NCBI GenBank assembly: GCA_009911175.1
Contig: QXWX01000013.1
Span: 1 to 64,000 of the forward strand
DNA length: 64,000 nucleotides
DNA from: Lachnospiraceae bacterium
GTDB taxonomy: Bacteria > Bacillota_A > Clostridia > Lachnospirales > Lachnospiraceae
Reading direction: 5' to 3'
A model generated the notes under the pieces. It was not told where the DNA came from, did no database searches, and saw nothing but the letters and a program-made list of their open reading frames with translations. Of this stretch, positions 1 through 9,086 are shown in pieces. The first letter of the stretch is position 1. Each line of letters starts with the position of its first letter. The translations under genes were made by a program, and so were the position numbers.

Positions 1-29
1 CCAATATTTTTCTTTATTGTACTTGAAAT

Positions 30-362
30 TTGGAGGAAATGCAAAAAAACTTTTCCGGTTTATCCGGGTTAGGATTTAACATTCCAACATGGACACCTGG
101 ACAGATACCTTACCTTGCAACGGGTGCCGTCATTCCGCCAAACAAAGAATTTATGGCAGTACTTGGAGATCAGAAACACGGAAACAACATCGAGGCCCCG
201 GAATCCCTCCTGAGAAAGATTGTACGGGAGGAAGCAAGAGGGAATCAGTCAGGCGGTGGAAACTATCGTTTTACAGCGAACCTGAACCGCAGAGTAATCT
301 TCGATGAAATCATTGAGGAAGCAAAGCTGCGGCAAACGGTAAGCGGCCGGAATCCGTTTTAG
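30..362 (+). pseudogene. C-terminal remnant of a phage tail tape measure protein
   Basis: About 110 residues read like the extreme C-terminus of a siphophage tail tape measure protein, the long protein that sets tail length. A segment containing PYLATGAVIPPNKEF and VLGDQKHG, followed by a basic tail, is what I recognise from Clostridia prophages. Full-length family members have hundreds to more than a thousand residues. Here the frame is closed upstream by TGA at 24-26. The candidate starts are TTG at 30 and ATG at 39, and the GGAGG before the ATG is only 2 nt away, so initiation looks poor. I read it as a prophage fragment rather than a gene. No other phage gene lies to its right; whether more lies to the left is outside the window. 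Confidence 0.7.
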
Positions 363-518
363 ATGGCGTAAAAATTAGAGGTAAATTGATACTTGAATGA
401 TACTCAAAATAGAAACAAATGGGATAAATGGGTTGAAAATCATTAAAATCTATGACAAAATCAATAGAAAATAATGGTTTTGCATTGCGATAAAGTGATA
501 GATATTTGTGTATATTTC

Positions 519-547
519 TTGACTTTTTGCCGCAATCTGTCTAAACT
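519..547 (+). promoter_or_regulatory. Putative sigma-A promoter for xpaC-telA
   Basis: TTGACT at 519-524 and TAAACT at 542-547 are separated by 17 bp in an AT-rich 250-bp gap (363-611) that holds no gene. It lies about 65 bp upstream of the xpaC start. The -35 box is close to consensus and the -10 box is moderate. Confidence 0.45.
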
Positions 548-611
548 GATTATGATATAAAACTTTTGTGAGGTCAAGCACTAAGTTTTTGTAAGAAAGC
601 GGGAGGATAGG

Positions 612-2156
612 ATGGATAACCGGGAGTGGGAAAGATTCGGAGAAGAGATCCGCAGGAATGTACAGGATGCGGTGGATTCCAGAGACTTCAGCAGATTAAA
701 TCAGACAATTACAGACGCAATCAACGGTGCGGCGGACGGAATCACCAGGGGCATGAAGGATGCCGCGGGAGAGATCACCAGAGGCGTGCGTCAGAACAGG
801 AACCATTGGAACGGCAGCAGGAAAAAGCAGCAGGGCTCCTATAACGACAGATATCAGTACCAGGGACATTTCGGACAGCAGGATACCGGATGGCAGCAGG
901 GCTCTACTATGAACTGGAACGGCCGGGAGACCGGGACGTTCGGAGGAATGAACGGCCAGCCTGGTCAGGGAGCGGGACAGGCCGACGGCGCTTCGTATGA
1001 CCAGCCTGGTCAGGGAGCTGCCAGCGGTACATACGGGCAGACCGACCGGAGATATAACTGGAATAAGGCATACTATTCCAGGTTCGGCAACCGGGATAAG
1101 CCTGTAGAGGAGCGTGAGATGGATCATGGCCCATACCATCCGGAGACGAAGAAGCAGCTTCCGGCGCTGTATGCAGGAACAACTCCTGCAAAGGTCGGAG
1201 GAACGGTGCTCTATGGGATCGGATGTGCCGCGGGTAGTATTTCACTGATCGGGCTGGCAATGATCGTACTGGCCGGGATCGGAACCGGAGATATGAGTGC
1301 CGGCTTTTGGGCAGCCTGCGGGGGCACGGCAGTTTTCGCGGCAGGATTCGGCGGCATGGCGGCGGCAGGCAGCAGTATCCGCGGGAGAGTTAAGCGGTTC
1401 CGCGGTTACATCAGCAGCCTGGGCAGCCGGGAATACTGCAATATAAAAGAACTGGCAGAGCATCTGGGAAAATCTCGGCGGTACGTGGTGAAGGATCTGG
1501 AAAAAATGATCCAGAAGGGTTGGTTCCGCCAGGGCCATCTGGACAGACAGAAGACCTGCCTTATGGTCAGCGACGATGCTTATAAGCAATATACGGATCT
1601 GCAGCAGCAGAGGGAGCGGATCAACACAGAGACAAAAGAGCAGCAGGAGGCAGCTGCCAGAAAGCGGGCAAAGGAAGTGCAGAAGGAAGCGGAAGCGCCG
1701 GATTCGAAGCTTTCCCCCGAGGTTCGCAGGATCATTAAGACGGGGGAAAAATATATTCAGAATATCCATGCCTGCAACGATGCCATTCCGGGGGCGGAAA
1801 TCTCCGCGAAGATTTCCCGGATGGAAATCCTGGTTGACCGGATCTTTGACCGGGTGGAACAGAATCCGGATTCCGTGTCGGATATCCACCGGATGATGGA
1901 TTATTACCTTCCGACGACGGTCAAGCTTCTGGAGGCGTATCAGGATCTGGATGCCCAGCCGGTACAGGGGGAGAACATCATTTCCTCGAAGAGGGAGATC
2001 GAAAAGACGCTGGATACGCTGAACGCGGCATTTGAAAAGCTGCTGGACAGCCTGTTCCAGGATACGGCGTGGGATGTGTCCTCCGATATCTCTGTACTGC
2101 ATACGATGCTGGCGCAGGAAGGGCTGACAGAAGGGGACTTTAAGGAAGTCCATTAA
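612..2156 (+). CDS. xpaC: XpaC-like membrane protein (5-bromo-4-chloroindolyl phosphate hydrolysis family)
   Basis: This 514-residue protein resembles the XpaC family, named for a B. subtilis gene affecting hydrolysis of a chromogenic phosphate; the biochemical role is not established. The N-terminus is amphipathic, followed by a Gln/Gly/Asn-rich low-complexity stretch (about residues 75-150). Two hydrophobic segments (about 196-222 and 229-254) predict a hairpin in the membrane. A winged-helix-like segment around 275-325 (LAEHLGKSRRYVVKDLEKM) is followed by a charged helical C-terminus. The gene directly precedes telA with a 33-bp gap, the usual xpaC-telA pairing, so co-transcription and joint function are likely. 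The start at 612 follows GGGAGGAT. An 18-bp direct repeat inside the gene (near 958 and 1001) encodes a repeated QPGQGA-type motif. Confidence 0.8.
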   Translation: MDNREWERFGEEIRRNVQDAVDSRDFSRLNQTITDAINGAADGITRGMKDAAGEITRGVRQNRNHWNGSRKKQQGSYNDRYQYQGHFGQQDTGWQQGSTMNWNGRETGTFGGMNGQPGQGAGQADGASYDQPGQGAASGTYGQTDRRYNWNKAYYSRFGNRDKPVEEREMDHGPYHPETKKQLPALYAGTTPAKVGGTVLYGIGCAAGSISLIGLAMIVLAGIGTGDMSAGFWAACGGTAVFAAGFGGMAAAGSSIRGRVKRFRGYISSLGSREYCNIKELAEHLGKSRRYVVKDLEKMIQKGWFRQGHLDRQKTCLMVSDDAYKQYTDLQQQRERINTETKEQQEAAARKRAKEVQKEAEAPDSKLSPEVRRIIKTGEKYIQNIHACNDAIPGAEISAKISRMEILVDRIFDRVEQNPDSVSDIHRMMDYYLPTTVKLLEAYQDLDAQPVQGENIISSKREIEKTLDTLNAAFEKLLDSLFQDTAWDVSSDISVLHTMLAQEGLTEGDFKEVH

Positions 2157-2189
2157 AGAATAGAAAATACGAAAAAGTGGGAGGCTGTT

Positions 2190-3332
2190 ATGAGCAATGA
2201 ATTAGACGCATTTACGACGACACCGACGCTGACGCTGGATCCTTTTGCGGAGGAGAAGGCGCCGGCGGCGCCGGTGATCACGGCGGAACCGGAAAAGCCG
2301 ATTTTTGACGAGAATGTCCTGACAGCGGAGGAGCGTCATGCCGTAGAGCAGTTTGCGGAGAAGATTGATCTGACCAATTCACAGATGATCCTGCAGTACG
2401 GCGCGGGAACGCAGAAAAAGATGGCGGATTTTTCGGAAAGTGCCCTGGAAAATGTCAAGACAAAGGATCTGGGAGAGGTGGGAGACCTGCTCACAGGCGT
2501 CGTAAAGGAACTGAGAAGTTTTGATGAAGAGGAAGAGAAGGGCTTTCTGGGAATCTTCAAAAAGCCGGCCAATAAGATCAGCGCCATGAAGGCGAAGTAC
2601 AGCAAGGCGGAGACCAATATCAACCATATCTGCAAGGTGCTGGAGTCCCATCAAGTCCAGCTTTTGAAAGATGTTGCCCTGCTGGATAAGATGTATGAGC
2701 TGAACCTGACTTATTTTAAGGAGCTGACCATGTACATCATGGCAGGAAAGAAGAAGCTCCATGAGATCCAGACCGGTCAGCTTCCGGCTCTGTTCCAGAG
2801 GGCCCAGGCCAGCGGACTGGCAGAGGACGCACAGGCGGCCAGGGACCTGGATTCCATGTGCAACCGGTTTGAGAAGAAGCTGCATGATCTGGAGCTGACC
2901 CGGCAGGTGTCCTTGCAGACAGCGCCTCAGATCCGGATGGTCCAGAGCAATGATACGCTGATGGTGGAAAAGATCCAGTCCACCATTGTCAATACGATCC
3001 CGCTGTGGAAGAGTCAAATGGTGCTGGCTCTGGGCGTGGAGCATTCGGCCCAGGCAGCGGCGGCTCAGCGGGAAGTGACGGATATGACCAACGAACTCCT
3101 GAAAAAGAATGCGGCCAAGCTTAAGATGGCTACCATTGATGCCGCAAAAGAGTCGGAGCGGGGAATCGTGGATATGGAGACTTTGAAGATGACCAACGAA
3201 TCGCTGATCTCCACGCTGGATGAGGTGATGCGGATCCAGCAGGAAGGTCGGCAGAAGCGTCGGGAGGCGGAGACGGAGATGCACCGTCTGGAAGGCGAGC
3301 TCAAGCAGAAGCTCCTGCAGATGCGCGCCTGA
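2190..3332 (+). CDS. telA: TelA family toxic anion resistance protein
   Basis: This 380-residue, mostly helical cytosolic protein belongs to the TelA/KlaA family, linked in plasmids and Bacillus to tellurite and other toxic-anion or cell-envelope stress. The molecular mechanism is unknown. The typical layout is visible: a Pro/Glu-rich disordered N-terminus (1-45), a conserved region with [19 protein letters not shown] (about 116-134), and long coiled-coil helices to the end. Length matches the family. It sits 33 bp after xpaC behind a GGGAGG ribosome site, and the two are a recurrent Firmicutes gene pair. Nothing indicates truncation. Confidence 0.88.
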   Translation: MSNELDAFTTTPTLTLDPFAEEKAPAAPVITAEPEKPIFDENVLTAEERHAVEQFAEKIDLTNSQMILQYGAGTQKKMADFSESALENVKTKDLGEVGDLLTGVVKELRSFDEEEEKGFLGIFKKPANKISAMKAKYSKAETNINHICKVLESHQVQLLKDVALLDKMYELNLTYFKELTMYIMAGKKKLHEIQTGQLPALFQRAQASGLAEDAQAARDLDSMCNRFEKKLHDLELTRQVSLQTAPQIRMVQSNDTLMVEKIQSTIVNTIPLWKSQMVLALGVEHSAQAAAAQREVTDMTNELLKKNAAKLKMATIDAAKESERGIVDMETLKMTNESLISTLDEVMRIQQEGRQKRREAETEMHRLEGELKQKLLQMRA

Positions 3333-3375
3333 TCTGCAGCAAGATAAAAAAATAGAGGATAAGAGGAGAATTGTT

Positions 3376-4818
3376 ATGGCAAAGGAAAAGAAACTGGTAG
3401 AGTCCATTACTTCCAGGGAGAAGGACTTTGCGCAGTGGTATACGGATGTTGTGCGGGAGGCAAAACTGTGTGATTATTCAGGGGTCAAGGGATGTCTGAA
3501 TTATCTTCCCAACGGATATGCGATCTGGGAGAAGATCCAGGCGGATCTGGACAAACGCTTTAAGGATACAGGGGTAGAAAATGTCTATCTGCCGGTTTTG
3601 ATACCGGAGGCGCTGCTTCAGAAAGAAGCAGACCATATTGAGGGCTTTGCGCCGGAGGTTGCGTGGGTCACACAGGGGGGACTGGAGCCTTTGCAGGATA
3701 AGTTCTGCATCCGTCCCACTTCGGAGACACTGTTCTGTGATGTGTGGAGCAAGACCGTACAGTCCTACCGGGATCTGCCCAAGGTGTGGAATCAGTGGTG
3801 TTCCGTACTGCGATGGGAAAAGACGACCAGGCCCTTCCTGCGTTCCCGTGAATTTTTATGGCAGGAGGGACATACGATCCATGCCACATTTGAAGAGGCG
3901 GAGCAGAGGACGCTGACCATGCGCGACGTGTACCGGGATTTCATCCAGGATGATCTGGCGATCCCGCTGGTATGCGGCCGCAAGACGGAGAGTGAGAAGT
4001 TTGCGGGGGCTCAGGACACCTATACGGTGGAAGCGCTGATGCATGACGGGCAGGCGCTGCAGTCCGCCACCAGCCATTTCTTCGGCAGCTCCTTCCCGGA
4101 TGCGTTTGACATCAAGTATTCGGATAAAAATAACGAATTGCACAGTGTATATGAGACTTCCTGGGGGCTGTCCACCCGGATCATCGGCGCCATCATCATG
4201 GTACACGGCGATGACAGCGGACTGGTGCTGCCGCCGAGGATCGCTCCGGTACAGACGAAGGTTATCCCCATCGCGCAGCACAAGGAAGGGGTGCTGGACA
4301 AGGCGAGAGATCTGCTGGATACCCTGAGGGCAGCAGGCTACGCGGCGAAGATTGATGATTCCGACAAGGCTCCGGGCTGGAAGTTCAGTGAGCAGGAGAT
4401 CCAGGGGATCCCGACCCGGATCGAGATCGGCCCCAAGGATATCGAACAGGGACAGGTAGTCGTAGTGCGGCGCGACACGAGAGAGAAGACGGTCGTTGCC
4501 ATCAGCGAGATCACTGAAAAATTGGGAGAAATCCTGGAGACCATGCAGAAGGACATGTTCGAACGGGCAAAAGCATTTTTGGATTCTCACATTGACTCTG
4601 CGGTGACCATGGAGGAAATGAATTCGAAGTTCAATGAGAGCCGCGGCTTTATCAAGGCAATGTGGTGCGGCGAGGAAGCCTGCGAGGATGAGATCAAAGC
4701 GCAGACAGGCGGCGCGTCTTCCCGGTGCATTCCGGATGAGGAGGAACACCTGTCAGACGTATGCGTCTGCTGTGGCAAGCCTGCGAAGCATATGGTTTAC
4801 TGGGGGAAAGCATACTAA
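3376..4818 (+). CDS. proS: Prolyl-tRNA synthetase, archaeal/eukaryotic-like (type 3)
   Basis: This class II aminoacyl-tRNA synthetase charges tRNA-Pro in the cytosol. The 480 residues match the short ProS type 3 without the bacterial editing (INS) domain. Visible are motif 1 ([14 protein letters not shown]), motif 2 ([16 protein letters not shown], about 152-167), and motif 3 with [14 protein letters not shown] near residue 280. The anticodon-binding domain follows, then a C-terminal zinc-type domain with Cys residues from about 429 to the CVCCGKPAK segment and a terminal Tyr. ATG 3376 follows GAGGATAAGAGGAG. I see no T-box leader in the 43 bp before it. The call is secure. Confidence 0.96.
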   Translation: MAKEKKLVESITSREKDFAQWYTDVVREAKLCDYSGVKGCLNYLPNGYAIWEKIQADLDKRFKDTGVENVYLPVLIPEALLQKEADHIEGFAPEVAWVTQGGLEPLQDKFCIRPTSETLFCDVWSKTVQSYRDLPKVWNQWCSVLRWEKTTRPFLRSREFLWQEGHTIHATFEEAEQRTLTMRDVYRDFIQDDLAIPLVCGRKTESEKFAGAQDTYTVEALMHDGQALQSATSHFFGSSFPDAFDIKYSDKNNELHSVYETSWGLSTRIIGAIIMVHGDDSGLVLPPRIAPVQTKVIPIAQHKEGVLDKARDLLDTLRAAGYAAKIDDSDKAPGWKFSEQEIQGIPTRIEIGPKDIEQGQVVVVRRDTREKTVVAISEITEKLGEILETMQKDMFERAKAFLDSHIDSAVTMEEMNSKFNESRGFIKAMWCGEEACEDEIKAQTGGASSRCIPDEEEHLSDVCVCCGKPAKHMVYWGKAY

Positions 4819-4879
4819 AACAGCAGCCGTATCCGCGAGGGTACTGAGCGGATGCATGTGGATTGAGGGTGGGGGGGTT

Positions 4880-5794
4880 ATGGCATTTCAGAATATGGTA
4901 AATATGCAGCTGATGATGTTCCTGCTTGTCGGAATCGGCTTTTTCGTGAGAAAAAAGGGGATCATCGGCGGTACTGCACGGAAAGAGCTGGTGAACTTCT
5001 GCCTCTATATCACATTGCCGTTCAATATTTTCCATTCCTTCCGGATGGATTGGGACTCCGGCATGCTTACGGCTTTTCTGGAAGTATTACTGCTGTCCAT
5101 TGGCTATAATGTGATCTCCATTTTCATAGGCTTTCTTTTCTACCACCGGAGCGAATCCCGACGGCAGAAGCCGCTGAGGTACGGAACGATCGTGTCCAAC
5201 GGCGGATTTTTGGGCAATCCGGTGATTGAAGGAATCTATGGTATGGAAGGCTTGTTTTACGCATCGGTATTTATGCTTCCGGTGCGTATTGTCATGTGGA
5301 GCATCGGGACATCCTGCTTTTTGAAAGGCAGCCGGGAAAATCTGGTGAAAAAGGTGCTGACGCATCCCTGTGTTGCGGCGATCTATCTGGGACTTGCGGC
5401 CATGATTTCCGGGATTGAATTTCCAGTGTTCCTGGAAAATACGGTCAGCTCCATCAGCAGCTGCAACACGCCCCTGAGTATGATGCTGATCGGAATGATG
5501 CTGGCGGAGATGGAACCGAAGGGGATGCTGGACGGGACGATGGCATTTTATACGGCGGCGCGCCTGCTTCTGATCCCGGCGGTGATCTTCGGGATCACAT
5601 GGTTTCTGCCTGTCAGCCCGCTTCTTCGGGGAATCACGGTGATTATCGCGGGAATGCCGGCCCCGGTGACGACAGCTTTGCTGTCCGCAAAGTATGACGG
5701 CGACGAGAAATACGCTACGGCGATGATCTTTGTGACCACGGTGCTGTCGCTGGTGACGCTTCCGGCATGGTGCTATCTGCTGGGAGCCGCATAA
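4880..5794 (+). CDS. AEC family transporter (auxin efflux carrier superfamily)
   Basis: This is a predicted 304-residue inner-membrane carrier of the AEC family, which in bacteria exports or imports small organic acids; the substrate cannot be read from sequence. Hydrophobic segments are distributed over the whole length (roughly 8-10 predicted). The family-typical N-terminus MLFLLVGIGFFVRKKGI-like and the glycine/proline-rich FLGNPVIEGIYG and IIAGMPAPVTTALL regions are present. The frame is open upstream into proS, but ATG 4880 with a purine/G-rich stretch before it and the hydrophobic N-terminus immediately after is the better start. It lies 61 bp after proS and 13 bp before maf, so it is probably in the same operon. 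Confidence 0.85.
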   Translation: MAFQNMVNMQLMMFLLVGIGFFVRKKGIIGGTARKELVNFCLYITLPFNIFHSFRMDWDSGMLTAFLEVLLLSIGYNVISIFIGFLFYHRSESRRQKPLRYGTIVSNGGFLGNPVIEGIYGMEGLFYASVFMLPVRIVMWSIGTSCFLKGSRENLVKKVLTHPCVAAIYLGLAAMISGIEFPVFLENTVSSISSCNTPLSMMLIGMMLAEMEPKGMLDGTMAFYTAARLLLIPAVIFGITWFLPVSPLLRGITVIIAGMPAPVTTALLSAKYDGDEKYATAMIFVTTVLSLVTLPAWCYLLGAA

Positions 5795-5807
5795 TGGGAG
5801 GAAAGGA

Positions 5808-6458
5808 ATGTCTGAGAGTATGAAAAAAAGGATCATTCTTGGCTCGGCTTCGCCAAGGAGAAGAGAACTGCTGGAGCAGATCGGGCTCGAGTTTGAGATT
5901 GTAGTCAGTGACGCGCGGGAGCATTACAAGAGCACCCGCCCGGAGGATATCGTCAGAGAGCTGGCGCTGATGAAGGCAGAGCATGTGGCAAAGGAAGTGG
6001 AGCGGCGCGAAAAGGAACGCGCGGAGCAGGCTTCTATTCCCGGGCTGGATACAGGAGAAGCGCATCTTCGCAATGTGGTGATCCTGGGCGCGGATACGAT
6101 TGTTGTGCGGGACGGGCAGATTCTTGGAAAACCGTCTGACGAGGAGGAGGCATTTTCCATGCTGAAAAGTCTGCAGGGAAGGATGCATCAGGTTTACACA
6201 GGGGTTGCGGTGTTGAATTTTGACGGAAGCGGGAGTCTGCGTACGATCAGCCATGCCGAGGAAACGAAGGTCTATGTGCATGAAATGACAGACGAGGAGA
6301 TTCGCCGGTATATTGCGGCCGGAGAATCCATGGATAAAGCAGGCGCTTACGGAGTCCAGGGACGGTTTGCGGCATACATTGACCGGATCGAAGGCGACTA
6401 TTATAATGTAGTGGGACTGCCAGTGGCATACCTGTACCACACGGTGAAGGAATTGTAG
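5808..6458 (+). CDS. maf: Maf family nucleotide pyrophosphatase
   Basis: Maf proteins hydrolyse non-canonical or pyrimidine nucleoside triphosphates to monophosphates and have been linked to septum formation. The diagnostic N-terminal ILGSASPRRRELL is at residues 10-22. The central GADTIVV and the acidic SLQGRMHQVYTGVAV segment follow, and the C-terminus carries GVQGRFAAYIDRIEGDYYNVVGLP. There is an unusual charged insertion rich in Lys/Glu/Arg (about residues 60-80), making it slightly longer (216) than typical Maf (about 190-200). ATG 5808 has GGAGGAAAGGA directly upstream, 13 bp after the AEC transporter gene. Confidence 0.92.
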   Translation: MSESMKKRIILGSASPRRRELLEQIGLEFEIVVSDAREHYKSTRPEDIVRELALMKAEHVAKEVERREKERAEQASIPGLDTGEAHLRNVVILGADTIVVRDGQILGKPSDEEEAFSMLKSLQGRMHQVYTGVAVLNFDGSGSLRTISHAEETKVYVHEMTDEEIRRYIAAGESMDKAGAYGVQGRFAAYIDRIEGDYYNVVGLPVAYLYHTVKEL

Positions 6459-6558
6459 AAAATAGAGAAGCCGGGATACATAAGTTATTTTTTTCAGTTC
6501 CAAGGGCGGCTGGAATCAAGAAGGCCCTGTGGATATATAGAAATAAATGGAGTGGATC

Positions 6559-7152
6559 ATGGGAATATTTTCTTTTTTTAAAAATGAGGAAAAAGAGGCG
6601 GAGGAGCGCGCGTTCCGGCAGAAGACAGAGGAGATGCTTACGAAGCTTACTGAGGAAATGAAGAAAGGGCAGGAGCTTTCGGAAACCCTTTCCCAGGATG
6701 TCCGGCAGGTCGGTTCGGATGTCCGTCGGCACGATATGGCTCTGGAGGACTGTCTGGACGCTTTGGAAGAACAGCGGGAGGAGCAAAAAGAGAGCCGGAA
6801 ACAGATCAGGAAGCTGGAAGCAGAGCAGGAGAAGCTTTTAAAGCTGCTGTCGGTGTACCGGGAACAGCTCTGGGGAATGAAGCAGTATGCCCAACAGAAT
6901 GCCCCGGAATGGCTCGCGCAGCTTGAATTGATGGAAAAAGCGGCGGAAGGCGCCAGATTATCCAGCGGGATCACCTGGATCGAGGAGGCCGGAGTGCAGG
7001 TGGACTACGCGCTTCATGAGGTGATCGAGGCCAGGGCGGTCTCCGGGGAGGAGAAGGATATGTGCGTTGCGCAGGTTTACAGCCCGGGTATGATCCGGAA
7101 CGGAGAGGTCATAAAGAAAGCCCGGGTGGCGGCATACCGTCTGGAAAGATAA
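6559..7152 (+). CDS. GrpE-like nucleotide exchange factor candidate (coiled-coil protein)
   Basis: This 197-residue protein has a hydrophobic-tipped N-terminus (MGIFSFFKNEE), a long charged coiled coil (about residues 10-115), and a compact C-terminal domain. That domain carries LHEVIEARAV and a closing YSPGMIRNGEVIKKARVAA pattern. This layout, a coiled-coil dimeriser plus a beta domain with an LHE motif and a conserved 'gy..ngrvirpa.V.v' end, is that of GrpE. The next two genes are an Hsp70-like protein and a J-domain protein, which supports an exchange-factor role. Overall identity to true GrpE looks low, so this is inference from architecture and context. ATG 6559 is preferred over ATG 6547 because GGAG at 6549-6552 lies 6 nt before it. 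Confidence 0.6.
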   Translation: MGIFSFFKNEEKEAEERAFRQKTEEMLTKLTEEMKKGQELSETLSQDVRQVGSDVRRHDMALEDCLDALEEQREEQKESRKQIRKLEAEQEKLLKLLSVYREQLWGMKQYAQQNAPEWLAQLELMEKAAEGARLSSGITWIEEAGVQVDYALHEVIEARAVSGEEKDMCVAQVYSPGMIRNGEVIKKARVAAYRLER

Positions 7153-7300
7153 AAACAGGTTATACTGAGTACACAGCCGCGTGAGGAATTATGCCGCTTT
7201 GCGGCTGCGGCCGGCGCGATACTCACGGCAGGACTGGCCGTGAACCGCAGCAAAGGGCAGGAAGCAGTTTTGAGAGAAAGAGTACGGAGGAGAAAAAAGG

Positions 7301-9016
7301 ATGGGAGCAGACACGATTATAGGAATTGACCTGGGGACTTCGACAACCGAAGCGGCGGTAATCCGGGATGGCAAACCTGTGATGATCGTCAATTTTGACG
7401 GACAGGTCATCACACCTTCCGCGGCAGGCGTTGATAAAGACGGACAGCTTGTATTTGGGGAAAAGGCGAAGGCGCAATATCTTCTTGCGCCGGAGGATAC
7501 GGTGATCGAGGCGAAACGGAAGATTGGTACAAAAGAAAAGCTACGTATGGGGAGTAAGGATTACACGCCGGTGGAAATCTCCTCAATGCTGCTCCAATAT
7601 GTAAAGGACTATGTATCGGAATCCCTGGGCGAAGATATTTCCCGGGCCGTGATCTCGGTGCCGGCCTACTTTGACGACCTGCAGAGGCAGGAGACGGTAG
7701 AAGCGGGGAAGCGGGCCGGCTTTGAGGTGGAGCGGATCATCAACGAACCCACGGCGGCTGCCTTGAGCTACGGGATCGGACATATGGAGGAGGAAAGCCA
7801 CATCCTGGTCTACGACTTGGGCGGCGGAACCTTTGATGTGACCCTTCTGGAAATGTTCGGCGGCGTAGTGGAAGTAAAGGCAAGCAGCGGAGACAACCGG
7901 CTGGGAGGAAAGGATTTTGATGAATGTCTGATCCGGTGGCTTGTGTCTCAGTTCCGGAAAAAATACGGAAAAGACCTGAGCAAAGACACGGCGGCCATGG
8001 TCAAGCTGAAGGAACAGGCCGAATGGTGCAAAAAGGAACTGAGCACCCGGGATTCCTGCCAGATCGTGATTCCATTCATTGCGGAAAAGGACGGAAAACC
8101 GCTGGCTCTGGAGGAGAACGTGACACAGGAGCAGTTTGAGGAAATGACCCGGGAGCTGGTGGAGCGGACTCACGCTCCTATTGACGTGGTTCTGGCGGAC
8201 AGTGGAGTGCTGGCTTCGGACATTGACCGGATCCTGCTGGTAGGCGGTTCCACCCGGATGCCGATGGTCCGCAAAGATATTGAAGCTTATCTGCAGAAGG
8301 AGCCGTCAAAAGCAGTGAACCCGGATTACGCGGTGGCGGAAGGGGCGGCGATCCAGGCCGGCATCATCCAGGGAACATTGAGCCGGGAAGAGGGCATCAT
8401 CATGACGGACGTGAACCCGTATACGCTGGGAATCCGGACGCTGTACGAGGATGCTTCCCATTATATGAGCATTGTGATCCCGAGGAATGTGACCATCCCT
8501 GTTGTCAGAAAGGGGATCTACTATACAAGCTACGACGATCAGACCTCTGCGAAAATAGAGGTTTACCAGGGGGAACACGATGACGTGCGGCTGAATCATT
8601 TCCTGGGAGAGTTCATTGTCTCAGGCATCCCCATGCGGCGGGCGGGGGAGGAGCAGATCGAAGTGGAATTTTCCTACAACCTGAACGGAATGCTGGAGGT
8701 CAGCGCGCGGATCCCGAGCTCGGGCGAGAAGGCGTCGGTTGAGATTAACATGATGGCATATGAGGAGGAGTTCTTTACGGAAGCGGCGACAGATGTCAGC
8801 AAATGGAAGGAATCCTCTCTTGCAAAGGAATTCCGGACGGTGATCCGCAGGGCCGAGCGCAGGCTGAAAAGCGAGACAGTCCAGAGCATGCCGATGTACA
8901 GAGAAGATCTGGAGGGCTGCCTGTATGACCTGAAGCTGGCATTGATCGAGGAGGATGAGGAACGGGCGGCAGAGCTGGAAGAGGATATTCTGGATATGCT
9001 GGAAGAGCTGGAGTGA
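7301..9016 (+). CDS. Hsp70 family chaperone, DnaK/HscC-like
   Basis: This 571-residue ATP-dependent chaperone is shorter than housekeeping DnaK (about 610). The nucleotide-binding domain shows IGIDLGTSTTEAAV (7-20), VPAYFDDLQRQETVEAGKRAGF, NEPTAAALSYGI, VYDLGGGTFDVTLLE (about 170) and LVGGSTRMP (about 313-321). A short beta-sandwich and helical lid follow. The lid ends in an acidic EEDEERAAELEEDILDMLEE without the DnaK C-terminal tail. Partners appear to be the GrpE-like gene before it (148-bp gap) and the J-domain gene after it (70-bp gap). I saw no CIRCE (HrcA) operator upstream, so it is probably not the classic heat-shock dnaK locus. GGAGG lies upstream of ATG 7301. Confidence 0.9.
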   Translation: MGADTIIGIDLGTSTTEAAVIRDGKPVMIVNFDGQVITPSAAGVDKDGQLVFGEKAKAQYLLAPEDTVIEAKRKIGTKEKLRMGSKDYTPVEISSMLLQYVKDYVSESLGEDISRAVISVPAYFDDLQRQETVEAGKRAGFEVERIINEPTAAALSYGIGHMEEESHILVYDLGGGTFDVTLLEMFGGVVEVKASSGDNRLGGKDFDECLIRWLVSQFRKKYGKDLSKDTAAMVKLKEQAEWCKKELSTRDSCQIVIPFIAEKDGKPLALEENVTQEQFEEMTRELVERTHAPIDVVLADSGVLASDIDRILLVGGSTRMPMVRKDIEAYLQKEPSKAVNPDYAVAEGAAIQAGIIQGTLSREEGIIMTDVNPYTLGIRTLYEDASHYMSIVIPRNVTIPVVRKGIYYTSYDDQTSAKIEVYQGEHDDVRLNHFLGEFIVSGIPMRRAGEEQIEVEFSYNLNGMLEVSARIPSSGEKASVEINMMAYEEEFFTEAATDVSKWKESSLAKEFRTVIRRAERRLKSETVQSMPMYREDLEGCLYDLKLALIEEDEERAAELEEDILDMLEELE

Positions 9017-9086
9017 GAGAACCTACGACGAAGGGAATTTCGAGAAACGAATCGGTTGGCTGTGAAAGAAAGGGACATGACAGGGA

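Noticed and set aside
4634..4879. Longer N-terminus for the AEC transporter
   Set aside because: The upstream codons lie in the 3' end of proS in another frame and encode Arg/Cys-rich sequence unlike the family.
7153..7300. CIRCE/HrcA operator before the Hsp70-like gene
   Set aside because: No TTAGCACTC-N9-GAGTGCTAA-like inverted repeat is present; the GC-rich inverted repeats there are imperfect.
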